DNA from: Pseudoroseomonas aestuarii
Lineage (GTDB): Bacteria; Pseudomonadota; Alphaproteobacteria; Acetobacterales; Acetobacteraceae
Length of the DNA stretch: 64,000 nucleotides
Assembly (NCBI RefSeq): GCF_042651065.1
Contig: NZ_JBHSCH010000014.1
Location: forward strand, 1-64,000
Direction of reading: 5' to 3'
Made by a program: the position numbers and the translations under genes. Positions 1 to 7,371 of the stretch are shown here, piece after piece. The notes beneath the pieces are model-generated. The model did not search any database. It worked only from the letters and a program-made list of their open reading frames with translations, and was not told the DNA's origin. Position 1 is the first letter of the stretch. Every line of letters starts with the position of its first letter.

Positions 1-2
1 CG

Positions 3-482
3 CTGGCCGGCACGCTGAGCCTGGGGCCGCAGGCGGCGCGGCCGATCACCCCGGCGCCGCAGGCCCGCCCCGCGCCGGGCCGCCCCGGCCAGCTCGACAT
101 GGCGATCGGGCCGGTGCCGCAGCGCTCGCTGGCGCCGGGGCAGCCGGCCTACAGCGGCAGCGCCGCGATGGCGCATGTCAGCGGCGCGCGGCCGGGGCGG
201 AACTGGGGGCGGGCCTTCCAGGCCTGGGTGCAGTCGCGCGGCTTCTACCCGCCGCAGGCCGCCGCCGCCGGCGAGGACGGCCCCGTGGTGCTGCGCGTGA
301 CCGTGGCGCGGGACGGGCGGATCGAGGCGGTGCAGATCACCGGCCGCTCCGGCTCCCGCTGGCTGGACGCGGCGGCGCTCTCGCTGTTCCGCGACCAGGT
401 GGGCCCCGCCTTCACGGCGGAGATGGAGGGCGACAGCACCACCCTGACCTTCACGGTGAACTACCGCATCGTCTACCGCTGA
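3..482 (+). CDS. TonB-family protein, C-terminal part (5' end outside window)
   Basis: The frame is open from the first bases of the window to the stop at 480-482, so the start lies upstream. The visible part begins with a proline- and alanine-rich stretch, as in the periplasm-spanning linker of TonB-type proteins. It ends in a domain of about 90 residues with the TonB C-terminal pattern: a GFYPPQA-like segment, then VVLRVTVARDGRIEAV, and a final beta strand ending NYRIVYR. Proteins of this family carry energy from the inner membrane to outer-membrane receptors, or are envelope proteins sharing the fold. The membrane anchor cannot be seen. The next gene is convergent and ends 12 bases downstream. 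The domain call is good; the partner receptor is unknown. Confidence 0.7.
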   Translation: MAGTLSLGPQAARPITPAPQARPAPGRPGQLDMAIGPVPQRSLAPGQPAYSGSAAMAHVSGARPGRNWGRAFQAWVQSRGFYPPQAAAAGEDGPVVLRVTVARDGRIEAVQITGRSGSRWLDAAALSLFRDQVGPAFTAEMEGDSTTLTFTVNYRIVYR

Positions 483-494
483 GCGCGGCGCGCC

Positions 495-1535
495 TCAGCT
501 CCGCAGGATCACCGGCCGCTGCACCAGCTGCTCCTCCGCCGGCTCGTGCTCCAGGTAGTCCTCGACATAGAGGCGGCGCACCAGCATCAGCAGCAGCGCC
601 GCCATCGGCGTCGCCAGCAGCATGCCGAGGAAGCCGAACATCAGCCCGAAGGCCACCAGGGCGATGATGGTGGCGGCCTCCGGCAGGTCCACGCTGCGCT
701 TCTGCACATAGGGGGTGATCAGGTAGCTCTCGACCGACTGCACCACGAGATAGACGCCGATGACGGAGAACGCGCCGGAGAAGCCCTCGGACAGGCCGAG
801 CAGCACCGCCGGCACCGCCGCCAGCACCGGGCCGAGGGTGGGGATGAAGGCCAGCAGCGCGGCGATGAGGCCCAGCACCAGCGCCAGCGGAATGCCGATC
901 AGCCACAGGCCGAGGCCGGTGAGCATGCCCACCACCGCCATCGAGACCATCTGCGCGCCGAGCCAGCCGCGCAGCGTGGCGGCGGCCTCCTCGCACACCT
1001 GCCGCGCGCGCGGGCGCAGCGAGGGCGCCACCAGCGCCTCGATGCCGCGCCGGTAGAGCTTCGGGTCCAGCGCGAAGTAGAGGCCGAGGAAGGCCACCAG
1101 CACCACGTTGGCCAGCGCGCCGAAGGTGGTGTTCAGCGCCGAGAAGGCGGTGCTGCTGCCGCCCGCCGGCAGCTCCATGTTGCCGGGCTGCAGGCGCTGC
1201 AGGATCTCCTGCCCCCAGCTGTAGCGGGAGAGCAGGTCGGCCAGGCGCCGGGTGGCGGCGGGCACCTGGCGCCACAGCTCGTTGAGCTGCTCGGCGATCG
1301 GCTGCGCCGCCAGCATGCCGATGCCGGCGGCGAGCAGCAGCAGCAGCAGCAGGAACAGCCCCACCGCCGCGCCGTGCGGCACCGGCAGCACCCGGCGCAG
1401 CAGCCGCGCCCCCGCATGCAGGAAGACGCCGAGCAGCGCCGCGGCGAAGACCAGCAGCGGCACCTCCGGCATCATCCAGAGCAGCAGCAGCAGCGCGCCC
1501 GCCAGGATGAGCAGTGAAACGGTCTTGCGCGGCAT
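495..1535 (-). CDS. AI-2E family transporter (PF01594-type permease)
   Basis: This 346-residue integral membrane protein has about eight hydrophobic segments: two near the N terminus (residues about 5-50), one at 55-80, and a cluster from about 150 to the end. A soluble loop separates the third and fourth. The LITPYVQKRSVDLPE segment followed by a glycine-rich FGFLGMLLATPMAA helix is typical of the AI-2E/YdiK/PerM family. Members export autoinducer-2 in a few species, but most have no proven substrate, so quorum signalling should not be assumed. The ATG at 1533-1535 was chosen because the hydrophobic N terminus begins directly after it; the frame stays open upstream without family similarity. 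Confidence 0.85.
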   Translation of the reverse strand: MPRKTVSLLILAGALLLLLWMMPEVPLLVFAAALLGVFLHAGARLLRRVLPVPHGAAVGLFLLLLLLLAAGIGMLAAQPIAEQLNELWRQVPAATRRLADLLSRYSWGQEILQRLQPGNMELPAGGSSTAFSALNTTFGALANVVLVAFLGLYFALDPKLYRRGIEALVAPSLRPRARQVCEEAAATLRGWLGAQMVSMAVVGMLTGLGLWLIGIPLALVLGLIAALLAFIPTLGPVLAAVPAVLLGLSEGFSGAFSVIGVYLVVQSVESYLITPYVQKRSVDLPEAATIIALVAFGLMFGFLGMLLATPMAALLLMLVRRLYVEDYLEHEPAEEQLVQRPVILRS

Positions 1536-1631
1536 GCCGGGCCTCCCCCAAGCGCTCCCGCCGGGGAGGCGGGCGGTTAAAGCCCGGGCGCGGCCGGGGT
1601 TGCGCCGGGGAGGAGCTGCCGAGGGGCGGCG

Positions 1632-1667
1632 CCCATGCCCATGCCCATGCCCATGCCGGCGCCCATG
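1632..1667 (+). repeat. Hexanucleotide repeat (CCCATG)4 plus one diverged unit
   Basis: Four perfect CCCATG units at 1632-1655 are followed by a 12-base diverged unit that ends in CCCATG at 1667. The repeat is about 90 bases upstream of ndk and in frame with it. It lies in the leader and is not part of the expected NDK protein. Confidence 0.85.
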
Positions 1668-1754
1668 CCCGCGCCGGGCCATGGCCCCTTGCGCCGATCG
1701 GCCAGCCCGCCTATCCGGCGGCGGCAACCGCCCCCTATCCGTGAGGACATTCCC

Positions 1755-2177
1755 ATGGCCACCGAGCGCACCCTGTCGATCATCAAGCCGGACGCCACCC
1801 GCCGCAACCTGACCGGCAAGATCAACGCCAAGTTCGAGGAGAAGGGCCTGCGCATCGTCGCGCAGAAGCGCATCCAGCTCTCCCAGGCGCAGGCCGGCGC
1901 CTTCTACGCCGAGCACAAGGCCCGCCCCTTCTACAACGACCTGGTGGCCTTCATGACCTCCGGCCCGGTGGTGGTGCAGGTCCTGGAAGGCGAGAACGCG
2001 ATCGCCGCCAACCGCGAGATCATGGGCGCGACCAACCCGGCCAACGCCGCCGAGGGCACCATCCGCAAGGAGTTCGCCGAGAGCATCGAGGCGAACAGCG
2101 TGCACGGCTCCGACGGCCCCGAGGCCGCTTCCCGCGAGGTCTCCTTCTTCTTCGCCGGCACCGAGATCGTCGGCTGA
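1755..2177 (+). CDS. ndk: Nucleoside diphosphate kinase
   Basis: NDK transfers the gamma phosphate from ATP to other (deoxy)nucleoside diphosphates through a phosphohistidine intermediate, balancing NTP pools in the cytoplasm. The protein is 140 residues, the usual bacterial length. It opens with ERTLSIIKPDA and carries the active-site signature NSVHGSDG with the catalytic His at residue 117. ATG 1755 gives exactly the family start; an in-frame upstream extension through the CCCATG repeat would add about 40 residues absent from the family. A GAGG sequence lies about nine bases before the ATG. The gene is monocistronic, followed by a clear hairpin terminator. Confidence 0.97.
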   Translation: MATERTLSIIKPDATRRNLTGKINAKFEEKGLRIVAQKRIQLSQAQAGAFYAEHKARPFYNDLVAFMTSGPVVVQVLEGENAIAANREIMGATNPANAAEGTIRKEFAESIEANSVHGSDGPEAASREVSFFFAGTEIVG

Positions 2178-2237
2178 AGCGGGCGCGGGGGGTTCGCTCC
2201 CCCCGCCTCCGGCCCGCCCGGCGGGCGTGACACACGC

Positions 2238-2280
2238 ATGAAAAAAGGCGGGCCGCCGGAGCGGTCCGCCTTTTTTCATC
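2238..2280. terminator. Bidirectional Rho-independent terminator
   Basis: A stem of AAAAAAGGCGGGCCGC pairs with GCGGTCCGCCTTTTTT (one G-T wobble) around a CGGA loop. The A-run on one arm and T-run on the other allow use in both directions. It separates ndk from the convergent small oxidase-subunit gene at 2326. Confidence 0.92.
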
Positions 2281-2325
2281 GCTTTCCTCCCGCCGCCGGC
2301 CACAGGACGCCGGCGGGGCGGGGCC

Positions 2326-2484
2326 TCAGCCCCAGAAGACGTAGAGGAAGAGCAGCAGCACGATGACGGCGCCGATGCCCCACTTGGTGGCCTTCGTGAA
2401 CATGTCCCAGCCATGGGTGCGCTCGGCGAGGATGTCCTCGGACTTCACCTCGACGAAGTCGATCTCGTGATTCACCTCGGCCAT
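2326..2484 (-). CDS. aa3-type cytochrome c oxidase subunit IV
   Basis: This 52-residue protein has a short acidic N-terminal part with a TKATKW segment before one C-terminal membrane helix (about residues 33-51) that ends YVFWG. This is the pattern of the small bacterial aa3 oxidase subunit IV family (PF07835), a peripheral single-helix subunit next to the catalytic core. The main oxidase subunits are not nearby, which is common for this gene. ATG at 2482-2484 was chosen because it gives the usual family length. It converges on ndk across the terminator. Confidence 0.85.
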   Translation of the reverse strand: MAEVNHEIDFVEVKSEDILAERTHGWDMFTKATKWGIGAVIVLLLFLYVFWG

Positions 2485-2637
2485 GGGGTTCCCTCTGCTG
2501 CGCCAGCCTGAGCGCGCAGGAATACGGATCGCGCGCCGCATCGGCAAGAGGCTTGGCGGGGGCACGGTGCCGAGGGCGCCGCTTCCAGGAACCCTCCCCC
2601 CCTGGAGGGCGTTGCCCCCGGCAGGAGGACCAAGCCC

Positions 2638-3126
2638 ATGCCGATCACCCTGGAAGGCTCCTGCCGCTGCGGCGCCGTGCGCTTCTCGGTCGCCAGCCAC
2701 ACGCCGCACCCCTACCAGCGCTGCTACTGCAGCATCTGCCGCAAGACGGCGGGGGGCGGGGGCTATGCCATCAACATCATGGGGGTGGCGGAGACGCTGC
2801 GGCACAGCGGCCGCACCGCCATCTACCACGCCGAGATCCGCGCCGATGACGGGCATTGCGAGACCAGCAGCGGCGAGCGCCATTTCTGCCCCCGCTGCGC
2901 CAGCGCGCTGTGGATGGCCGACCCCTCCTGGCCTGATCTGGTGCACCCCTTCGCCTCGGCCATCGACACGGCGCTGCCCGTGCCGCCCGCGCGCGTCCAC
3001 CTGATGCTGAAGGACAGGGCCCCCTGGGTGGAGCCGCAGACCGGGCCCGGCGATGCCTGCTTCGACGCCTATCCGGAGGAATCGATCGAGCAGTGGCACC
3101 GCCGGCGCGGGCTGTGGGTGGACTGA
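2638..3126 (+). CDS. GFA / CENP-V domain zinc protein
   Basis: The 162-residue protein has the Mss4-like zinc fold of the glutathione-dependent formaldehyde-activating (GFA) family. The ordered cysteine motifs are CRC near residues 9-11, CYC-x2-C at about 31-36 and CPRC at about 81-84. Family members bind zinc, and some bind glutathione; the enzymatic role of most is unproven, so formaldehyde metabolism is only one possibility. A GGAGGA ribosome site lies shortly upstream of ATG 2638. It diverges from the oxidase subunit IV gene and converges on the transglutaminase at 3154. Confidence 0.85.
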   Translation: MPITLEGSCRCGAVRFSVASHTPHPYQRCYCSICRKTAGGGGYAINIMGVAETLRHSGRTAIYHAEIRADDGHCETSSGERHFCPRCASALWMADPSWPDLVHPFASAIDTALPVPPARVHLMLKDRAPWVEPQTGPGDACFDAYPEESIEQWHRRRGLWVD

Positions 3127-3153
3127 GCCGCCAGCCCCGGGCGATGGGCAGGC

Positions 3154-3966
3154 TCAGGCGTTGGGCACCGCCTCCGTCACCACCTCGAACCGCGCCAGGG
3201 TGGCGGGGCCGAAATTGGTGGAGAGCGCCACATCCGTCGCGTCCCGGCCCGTGGCCATCAGGATGCGGCCGATGCGCGGGCGGTTGTGCCGGGCATCGAA
3301 GGTGTGCCAGCGGCCGCCCAGATAGACCTCGAACCAGGCGCTGAAATCCATCGGGTCCGGCACCGCGGGCACGCCGATGTCGCCGAGATAGCCGGTGCAG
3401 TAGCGCGCCGGGATGTTCATGCAGCGGCACAGCGTGATAGCCAGGTGCGCGAAGTCCCGGCAGACGCCGTAGCGGCCGGTGAAGCCGTCATGCGCCGAGC
3501 GCGTGGAATCCGCCTTCTGGTAGTCGAAGGTGATGTGGCCGTGCACGAAGTCGCAGATGGCCTGCACCCGCGCCCAGCCCTGCGGCGTGTGGGCGAACTG
3601 CGCCCAGGCGAAGTCGGCCAGCCGGTCCGTGTCGCAGTAGCGGCTGCCCAGCAGGTAGACCAGCGCCGCGTCCGGCAGGTCCTGGATCTCGTGCTGCGCG
3701 GCCTCGGGCGTCACCGGGTCCGGCAGGCCGCTGTCGCGGATCTCGAAGCGGGTGGAGAGGGTGGTGCGGCCGGCCGGCACCAGGATGCGCGTGCAGGCAT
3801 TGCCGAAGCCGTCGATGTATTCCCGGGCCTGCACCGGTCGGTCGTAGGAGAGGGTCTGCCCGGTCAGCAGGTCGGCGCGGCGCGAGGGGTGGATGTTCAG
3901 CACCAGGAGCATCGGCGTGGGCTGCGGGCACTCATAGGCCAGGGTGAAGCCTGCGCGGATCTTCAT
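3154..3966 (-). CDS. Transglutaminase-like protein with Ser at the usual catalytic His
   Basis: The protein has 270 residues. The first 90 or so resemble the beta-rich N-terminal domain of bacterial transglutaminase-like proteins, followed by the papain-like core. The nucleophile region is YGVCRDFAH with Cys169. The segment that normally carries the catalytic His (HAWFEVY in relatives) reads DFSAWFEVY here, with Ser209, and WHTFDAR supplies Asp224. The triad therefore lacks the expected His at that position. This may be a subfamily property, or the protein may have lost protease/amidase activity. It lies 261 bases from a second transglutaminase gene on the same strand that has an intact triad. 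Start ATG 3964-3966 fits the domain start. Confidence 0.82.
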   Translation of the reverse strand: MKIRAGFTLAYECPQPTPMLLVLNIHPSRRADLLTGQTLSYDRPVQAREYIDGFGNACTRILVPAGRTTLSTRFEIRDSGLPDPVTPEAAQHEIQDLPDAALVYLLGSRYCDTDRLADFAWAQFAHTPQGWARVQAICDFVHGHITFDYQKADSTRSAHDGFTGRYGVCRDFAHLAITLCRCMNIPARYCTGYLGDIGVPAVPDPMDFSAWFEVYLGGRWHTFDARHNRPRIGRILMATGRDATDVALSTNFGPATLARFEVVTEAVPNA

Positions 3967-4227
3967 CGCGTCTCCGGGGCGCCGCGGGGGGCGCCGGGCT
4001 TGAATGTGGGCGGGGCCGTGTCCGACGGAACGCGGCCCCGGCACCGCCGGTTGCTGCGCCGCCGCAATCCCTGTGGCGGGCCGTTGCGCCGGCCCTGCTC
4101 ATGCTGTTCCTATACGCCGTCCTTGCCAGGCGGCGATACGGGGTTCGCCGCCCGGCGGCCCCGAAGCGGGACCCTCGGATCAGGCGGAACCCCTGGATCG
4201 GGCGGGGCCCTCAGCCCGGGCGGGCCC

Positions 4228-5154
4228 TCAGGAGGCCGCCGGCACCCGGCTGGGGGCCGTGTCCTGGCCGGGCGGCAGGGCTGCCTCCGTGGTGACGTTG
4301 ACCTGCACGCGCATGCCGAGCCCGTCCTCCGCCGCGCCGTGGTAGCTGCCCTGCAGCGGCACCGCCTGCTCCGGCGTGCGGGTGACGGCGACGCGGATCA
4401 GGTCCCGGTTGCCGACGATGCCGTTGGTCGGGTCGAACTCCACCCACCCGGCGCCGGGCAGGTAGACCTGGCACCAGGCATGGGTGGAGCCGCCGCCCAG
4501 CGTGGCGGAGCCGTCGCGGTCCGGCACATAGACATAGCCGGTGACGAAGCGGGCGGCGAAGCCCAGGTGGCGCACCGCCTCCATCATCAGCAGCGCGAAG
4601 TCGCGGCAGGTGCCGCGGCGCAGGTGCAGCGTCTGCAGCGGCGGCTGGGTGCCGGGCTCGGTGCGGCGGGCGTAGGAGAAGCTCTCGCGGATGGCGTAGC
4701 ACAGCGTCATCAGCAGGTGGCCCGTCTCGCTGGGCCGGCCGGGGCGGATGAACTGCCGCGCCCAGCGCGCCACCTCGCCGCCCGGATCGGGGTGGTGCGG
4801 CGCCATGGTGCGCAGCAGGTCCGGCAGGTCCTCCGCGTCGTAGGCGAAGGGGTAGGTGAGGGCGGCGGTGTCGGTGCGGAAGGCCGGCCCGTGCTGTGGC
4901 GTGTGCTCCAGCCGGATGCGCGTGTCGAAGCTCAGGCGCGTGGCGGGCTGGCCGAAGCGCAGCAGCGCCACGCAATTGCCGAACACGTCGTGGATCCAGC
5001 GCAGCTCGGCCGGCTCGGGGTCCACCGCCAGCGTGGCCTCCAGCAGGCGCTGGTCGTGGCTGTCGCGCGGGCGGAACATCAGCCGGTGCTCGCCGAAGCG
5101 CACCGGCTTTGCATAGCGGTATTCGGTGAGGTGGCGGACGTTGAACAGCGTCAT
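4228..5154 (-). CDS. Transglutaminase family protein, intact Cys-His-Asp triad
   Basis: This 308-residue protein begins NVRHLTEYRYAKPV, the usual start of the bacterial transglutaminase-like N-terminal domain. The catalytic core has GTCRDFA (Cys183), STHAWCQVY (His225) and WVEFDPTNG (Asp241), so the triad is complete. A GYVYVP segment before the His and the GNRDLIRVAVTRTPEQA tail also fit the family. Such proteins are thought to act as cysteine proteases or amide-bond enzymes, sometimes within alpha-E/circularly-permuted ATP-grasp clusters; those partners are not in the window. Its start lies 178 bases from the stop of the BKACE gene on the same strand. The ATG at 5152-5154 places the domain directly at the N terminus. 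Confidence 0.87.
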   Translation of the reverse strand: MTLFNVRHLTEYRYAKPVRFGEHRLMFRPRDSHDQRLLEATLAVDPEPAELRWIHDVFGNCVALLRFGQPATRLSFDTRIRLEHTPQHGPAFRTDTAALTYPFAYDAEDLPDLLRTMAPHHPDPGGEVARWARQFIRPGRPSETGHLLMTLCYAIRESFSYARRTEPGTQPPLQTLHLRRGTCRDFALLMMEAVRHLGFAARFVTGYVYVPDRDGSATLGGGSTHAWCQVYLPGAGWVEFDPTNGIVGNRDLIRVAVTRTPEQAVPLQGSYHGAAEDGLGMRVQVNVTTEAALPPGQDTAPSRVPAAS

Positions 5155-5332
5155 GCCGGGGCGCGCCCCGGGGGGGCGGGCGGCAGGCGGGGAAGGCGCA
5201 TCGGCTGTGGCTCCGGCTCGTCCCGCCCGGCGGGTGGCGGGGGTGCCGGCCACCGGGAAGCCCTGCCATGGCGCATGGCGGCCCGGCTGGCAAGCGGCAC
5301 GGGGGGGCGGCGCCCCCCCGCCGCCGGACGCT

Positions 5333-6259
5333 TCAGAAGGCCACGCGGTCCGGGCCCTTGAGGTCGAGGATCTCGCGAGCCTCGTCCGGCGAGGCGATCT
5401 CCAGCCCCAGCCCCTCGACGATCTGCCGCGCCAGCCGCACCTGCTGGGCGTTGCTCTCGGCGAACTTGCCGGGGCCGGCCCACAGGCTGTCCTCCAGGCC
5501 GACGCGGATGTTGCCGCCCATCGCCGCCGCCATCGCCGCGATGGGGAGCTGGTTGCGCCCGGCGCCCAGCACCGACCAGCGGTAATTGTCGCCGAACAGC
5601 CGGTCGGCCGTGCGCTTCATGTGCATCACGTCCTCCGGGTGGGCGCCGATGCCGCCCTGGAGGCCGAACACCGTCTGGATGAACAGCGGCCCCGTCACGA
5701 TGCCCTGATCGAAGAAGTACTTCAGGTTGTAGAGATGCGCCGTGTCGTAGCACTCGAACTCGAAGCGCGTGCCGTTCTCGCGGCAGGTGGTCAGGATGTA
5801 CTCGATATCCGCGAAGCTGTTGCGGAAGATGATGCCCTTGTCGGAGAGGTATTCCTTCTCCCACGGGTGCTTGAACTCCTTGAACCGGTTCAGCATGCCG
5901 AACAGGCCGAAATTCATGCTGCCCATGTTCAGGCTGGCCACCTCCGGCTTGAAGGTGGCGGCCGGGCGCACCCGCTCCTCGATGGTCATGGTCGGCGCGC
6001 CGCCGGTGGTGATGTTGATCACCGCGTCGCAGCGCTGCTTGATGACCTGGAGGAACGGGGAGAAGCCTTCCGGCGTCTGGTCCGGGCGTCCGTCCACCGG
6101 GTTGCGCGCGTGCAGGTGGACGATGGCGGCGCCTGCCTCCGCCGCGCCGATCGCCGCGTCGGCGATCTGCTGGGCGGTGACGGGCAGCGCGGGCGACATG
6201 CTCGGCGTGTGGATCGCGCCGGTGACGGCGCAGGTGATGACGACTTTCCGCGTGGCCAT
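5333..6259 (-). CDS. BKACE family beta-keto acid cleavage enzyme (DUF849)
   Basis: BKACE enzymes are zinc-dependent. They condense a beta-keto acid with acetyl-CoA and cleave it to acetoacetate and a shortened CoA ester. The founding member is 3-keto-5-aminohexanoate cleavage enzyme, and CdhC acts on dehydrocarnitine. The 308-residue protein starts RKVVITCAVTGAIHTPSMSP, has the metal-binding HLHARNP motif near residues 48-54, INITTGG near 101 and VGLEDS in the C-terminal third, all BKACE hallmarks. One base separates its start from the stop of the upstream dehydrogenase gene, so the two are translated together. The dehydrogenase could supply its beta-keto substrate; the substrate cannot be read from sequence. 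Confidence 0.9.
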   Translation of the reverse strand: MATRKVVITCAVTGAIHTPSMSPALPVTAQQIADAAIGAAEAGAAIVHLHARNPVDGRPDQTPEGFSPFLQVIKQRCDAVINITTGGAPTMTIEERVRPAATFKPEVASLNMGSMNFGLFGMLNRFKEFKHPWEKEYLSDKGIIFRNSFADIEYILTTCRENGTRFEFECYDTAHLYNLKYFFDQGIVTGPLFIQTVFGLQGGIGAHPEDVMHMKRTADRLFGDNYRWSVLGAGRNQLPIAAMAAAMGGNIRVGLEDSLWAGPGKFAESNAQQVRLARQIVEGLGLEIASPDEAREILDLKGPDRVAF

Positions 6260-6260
6260 G

Positions 6261-7196
6261 TCAGCCCTCCTCTTGTGTCAGCTTGTGCGCGCGCAGCGCG
6301 GCGAGGCGCCGGTCGCGCCAGCGCATCTTCTCCGGCAGGTCGGGCGGCGCCCCCCATTCCTCCAGGATGCGCCCGACGGCCGGCGCCTCATAGACCTCCG
6401 GCCGCGCCGGGTCGGCGGCGAGGCGCTTGTAGAAGCCGGTGTAGCGCGCGCAGTAATCGGGGATGCCGCCCGGCGCGTTCAGCTCGATCGTCTCGAACGG
6501 CCCCATGAAGGACCAGCGCAGGCCGAGCCCGTCCTTCACCGTGTGGTCGAGATCCTGCGGGCTGACATAGCCCTCCGACACCAGCCGGAACGCCTCGGCC
6601 AGCAGCGCGCCCTGCAGGCGGTTGAGGATGAAGCCCTCCACCTCCTTCAGCACGGCGATGGGAACCTGGCCGATGGCGGCATAGATCTCCCGCGCGCGGG
6701 CGATGCTCTCGGGCGCCGTCCAGGGCGCGCCGGAGAGCTCCACCAGCGGGATCAGGTGCGGCGGGTTCACCGGATGCGCGATCAGGCAGCGGCCGCGCCC
6801 CGGCAGCGCTTCCGTGAACAGCGAGACGCGGATGGCGGAGGAGGAGGAGGCCAGGATGCAGCCGGGCGGCGCCAGCCGGTCCAGCTCGGCGAACAGCTCC
6901 TGCTTCACCTCCAGCCGCTCAGGGCCGTTCTCCTGCACCAGCGCGGCGTCCGACACCGCTTCGGCCAGGCTGCCCACCGCCTGGATGCGGCGCGCAGCGC
7001 CGGCCGGGTCCTCGCAGAGGCCCTGCTCGGCGAGGTCGGTCAGGCCCTGGGCGCAGAGGCCCTCGGCCTGCGCGGCGATGCCGGGGGCGGGGTCGAACAG
7101 CGCCACCTGCCAGCCGGCCCGGGCGAAGATCATCGCCCAGGCGCGGCCGATCAGGCCGGCGCCGACAATGGCGACCTTGGAGGGATGCATGGTCAT
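6261..7196 (-). CDS. 3-hydroxyacyl-CoA dehydrogenase-like NAD-binding dehydrogenase (lambda-crystallin type)
   Basis: The 311-residue protein has an N-terminal Rossmann fold (VAIVGAGLIGRAWA, residues about 8-21). The HPVNPPHLIPLVEL segment follows, containing the catalytic His of the beta-hydroxyacid dehydrogenase group, then a helical C-terminal domain with GFILNRLQGALLAEA. This arrangement matches lambda-crystallin / L-gulonate 3-dehydrogenase and carnitine dehydrogenase relatives better than fatty-acid-oxidation FadB. It should oxidise a beta-hydroxy acid to a beta-keto acid with NAD. The directly following BKACE gene could then cleave that product. L-carnitine or a related hydroxyacid is plausible but unproven. 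The spacer upstream holds a palindromic repeat. Confidence 0.85.
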   Translation of the reverse strand: MTMHPSKVAIVGAGLIGRAWAMIFARAGWQVALFDPAPGIAAQAEGLCAQGLTDLAEQGLCEDPAGAARRIQAVGSLAEAVSDAALVQENGPERLEVKQELFAELDRLAPPGCILASSSSAIRVSLFTEALPGRGRCLIAHPVNPPHLIPLVELSGAPWTAPESIARAREIYAAIGQVPIAVLKEVEGFILNRLQGALLAEAFRLVSEGYVSPQDLDHTVKDGLGLRWSFMGPFETIELNAPGGIPDYCARYTGFYKRLAADPARPEVYEAPAVGRILEEWGAPPDLPEKMRWRDRRLAALRAHKLTQEEG

Positions 7197-7235
7197 CGGT
7201 TGGTTCCGGTGCGTCGGTCAGGGAAGCTTTGCCGG

Positions 7236-7303
7236 CTGGGGAAGGCGCTGCCTTCCCCAGACCCCATCCGCCGGGGTGACAGTGTCACCCCGGACCCCGC
7301 CAT
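7236..7303. repeat. Bipartite palindromic intergenic element, copy 1
   Basis: A 10-bp perfect hairpin (CTGGGGAAGG, loop CGCTG, CCTTCCCCAG; 7236-7260) is followed eight bases later by a 35-bp segment at 7269-7303. The core of that segment, GGGGTGACAGTGTCACCCC at 7273-7291, is 9-bp inverted arms around one G. The identical 35-bp segment occurs at 17281-17315, again just after a GC-rich hairpin. It lies between the hydroxyacid dehydrogenase and livMGF genes. Confidence 0.85.
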
Positions 7304-7337
7304 CAGAGAAACTTGCAGAAAAAAGATGAGGGGGTTC

Positions 7338-7359
7338 GGGGGAGAATTCATTCTCCCCC
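7338..7359. other. Perfect 10-bp inverted repeat downstream of the LivMGF gene
   Basis: GGGGGAGAAT (7338-7347), TC, ATTCTCCCCC (7350-7359) forms a 10-bp perfect stem. It begins 12 bases after the stop of the transporter gene read on the minus strand. It could attenuate read-through into the dehydrogenase gene, but no T-run follows directly, so it is not called as a terminator. Confidence 0.6.
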
Positions 7360-7371
7360 GTGCTTCGACGC

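Noticed and set aside
1635..1754. N-terminal extension of NDK through the CCCATG repeat
   Set aside because: The extension is repetitive and Pro/Arg-rich, and the protein from ATG 1755 already has exact family length and start.
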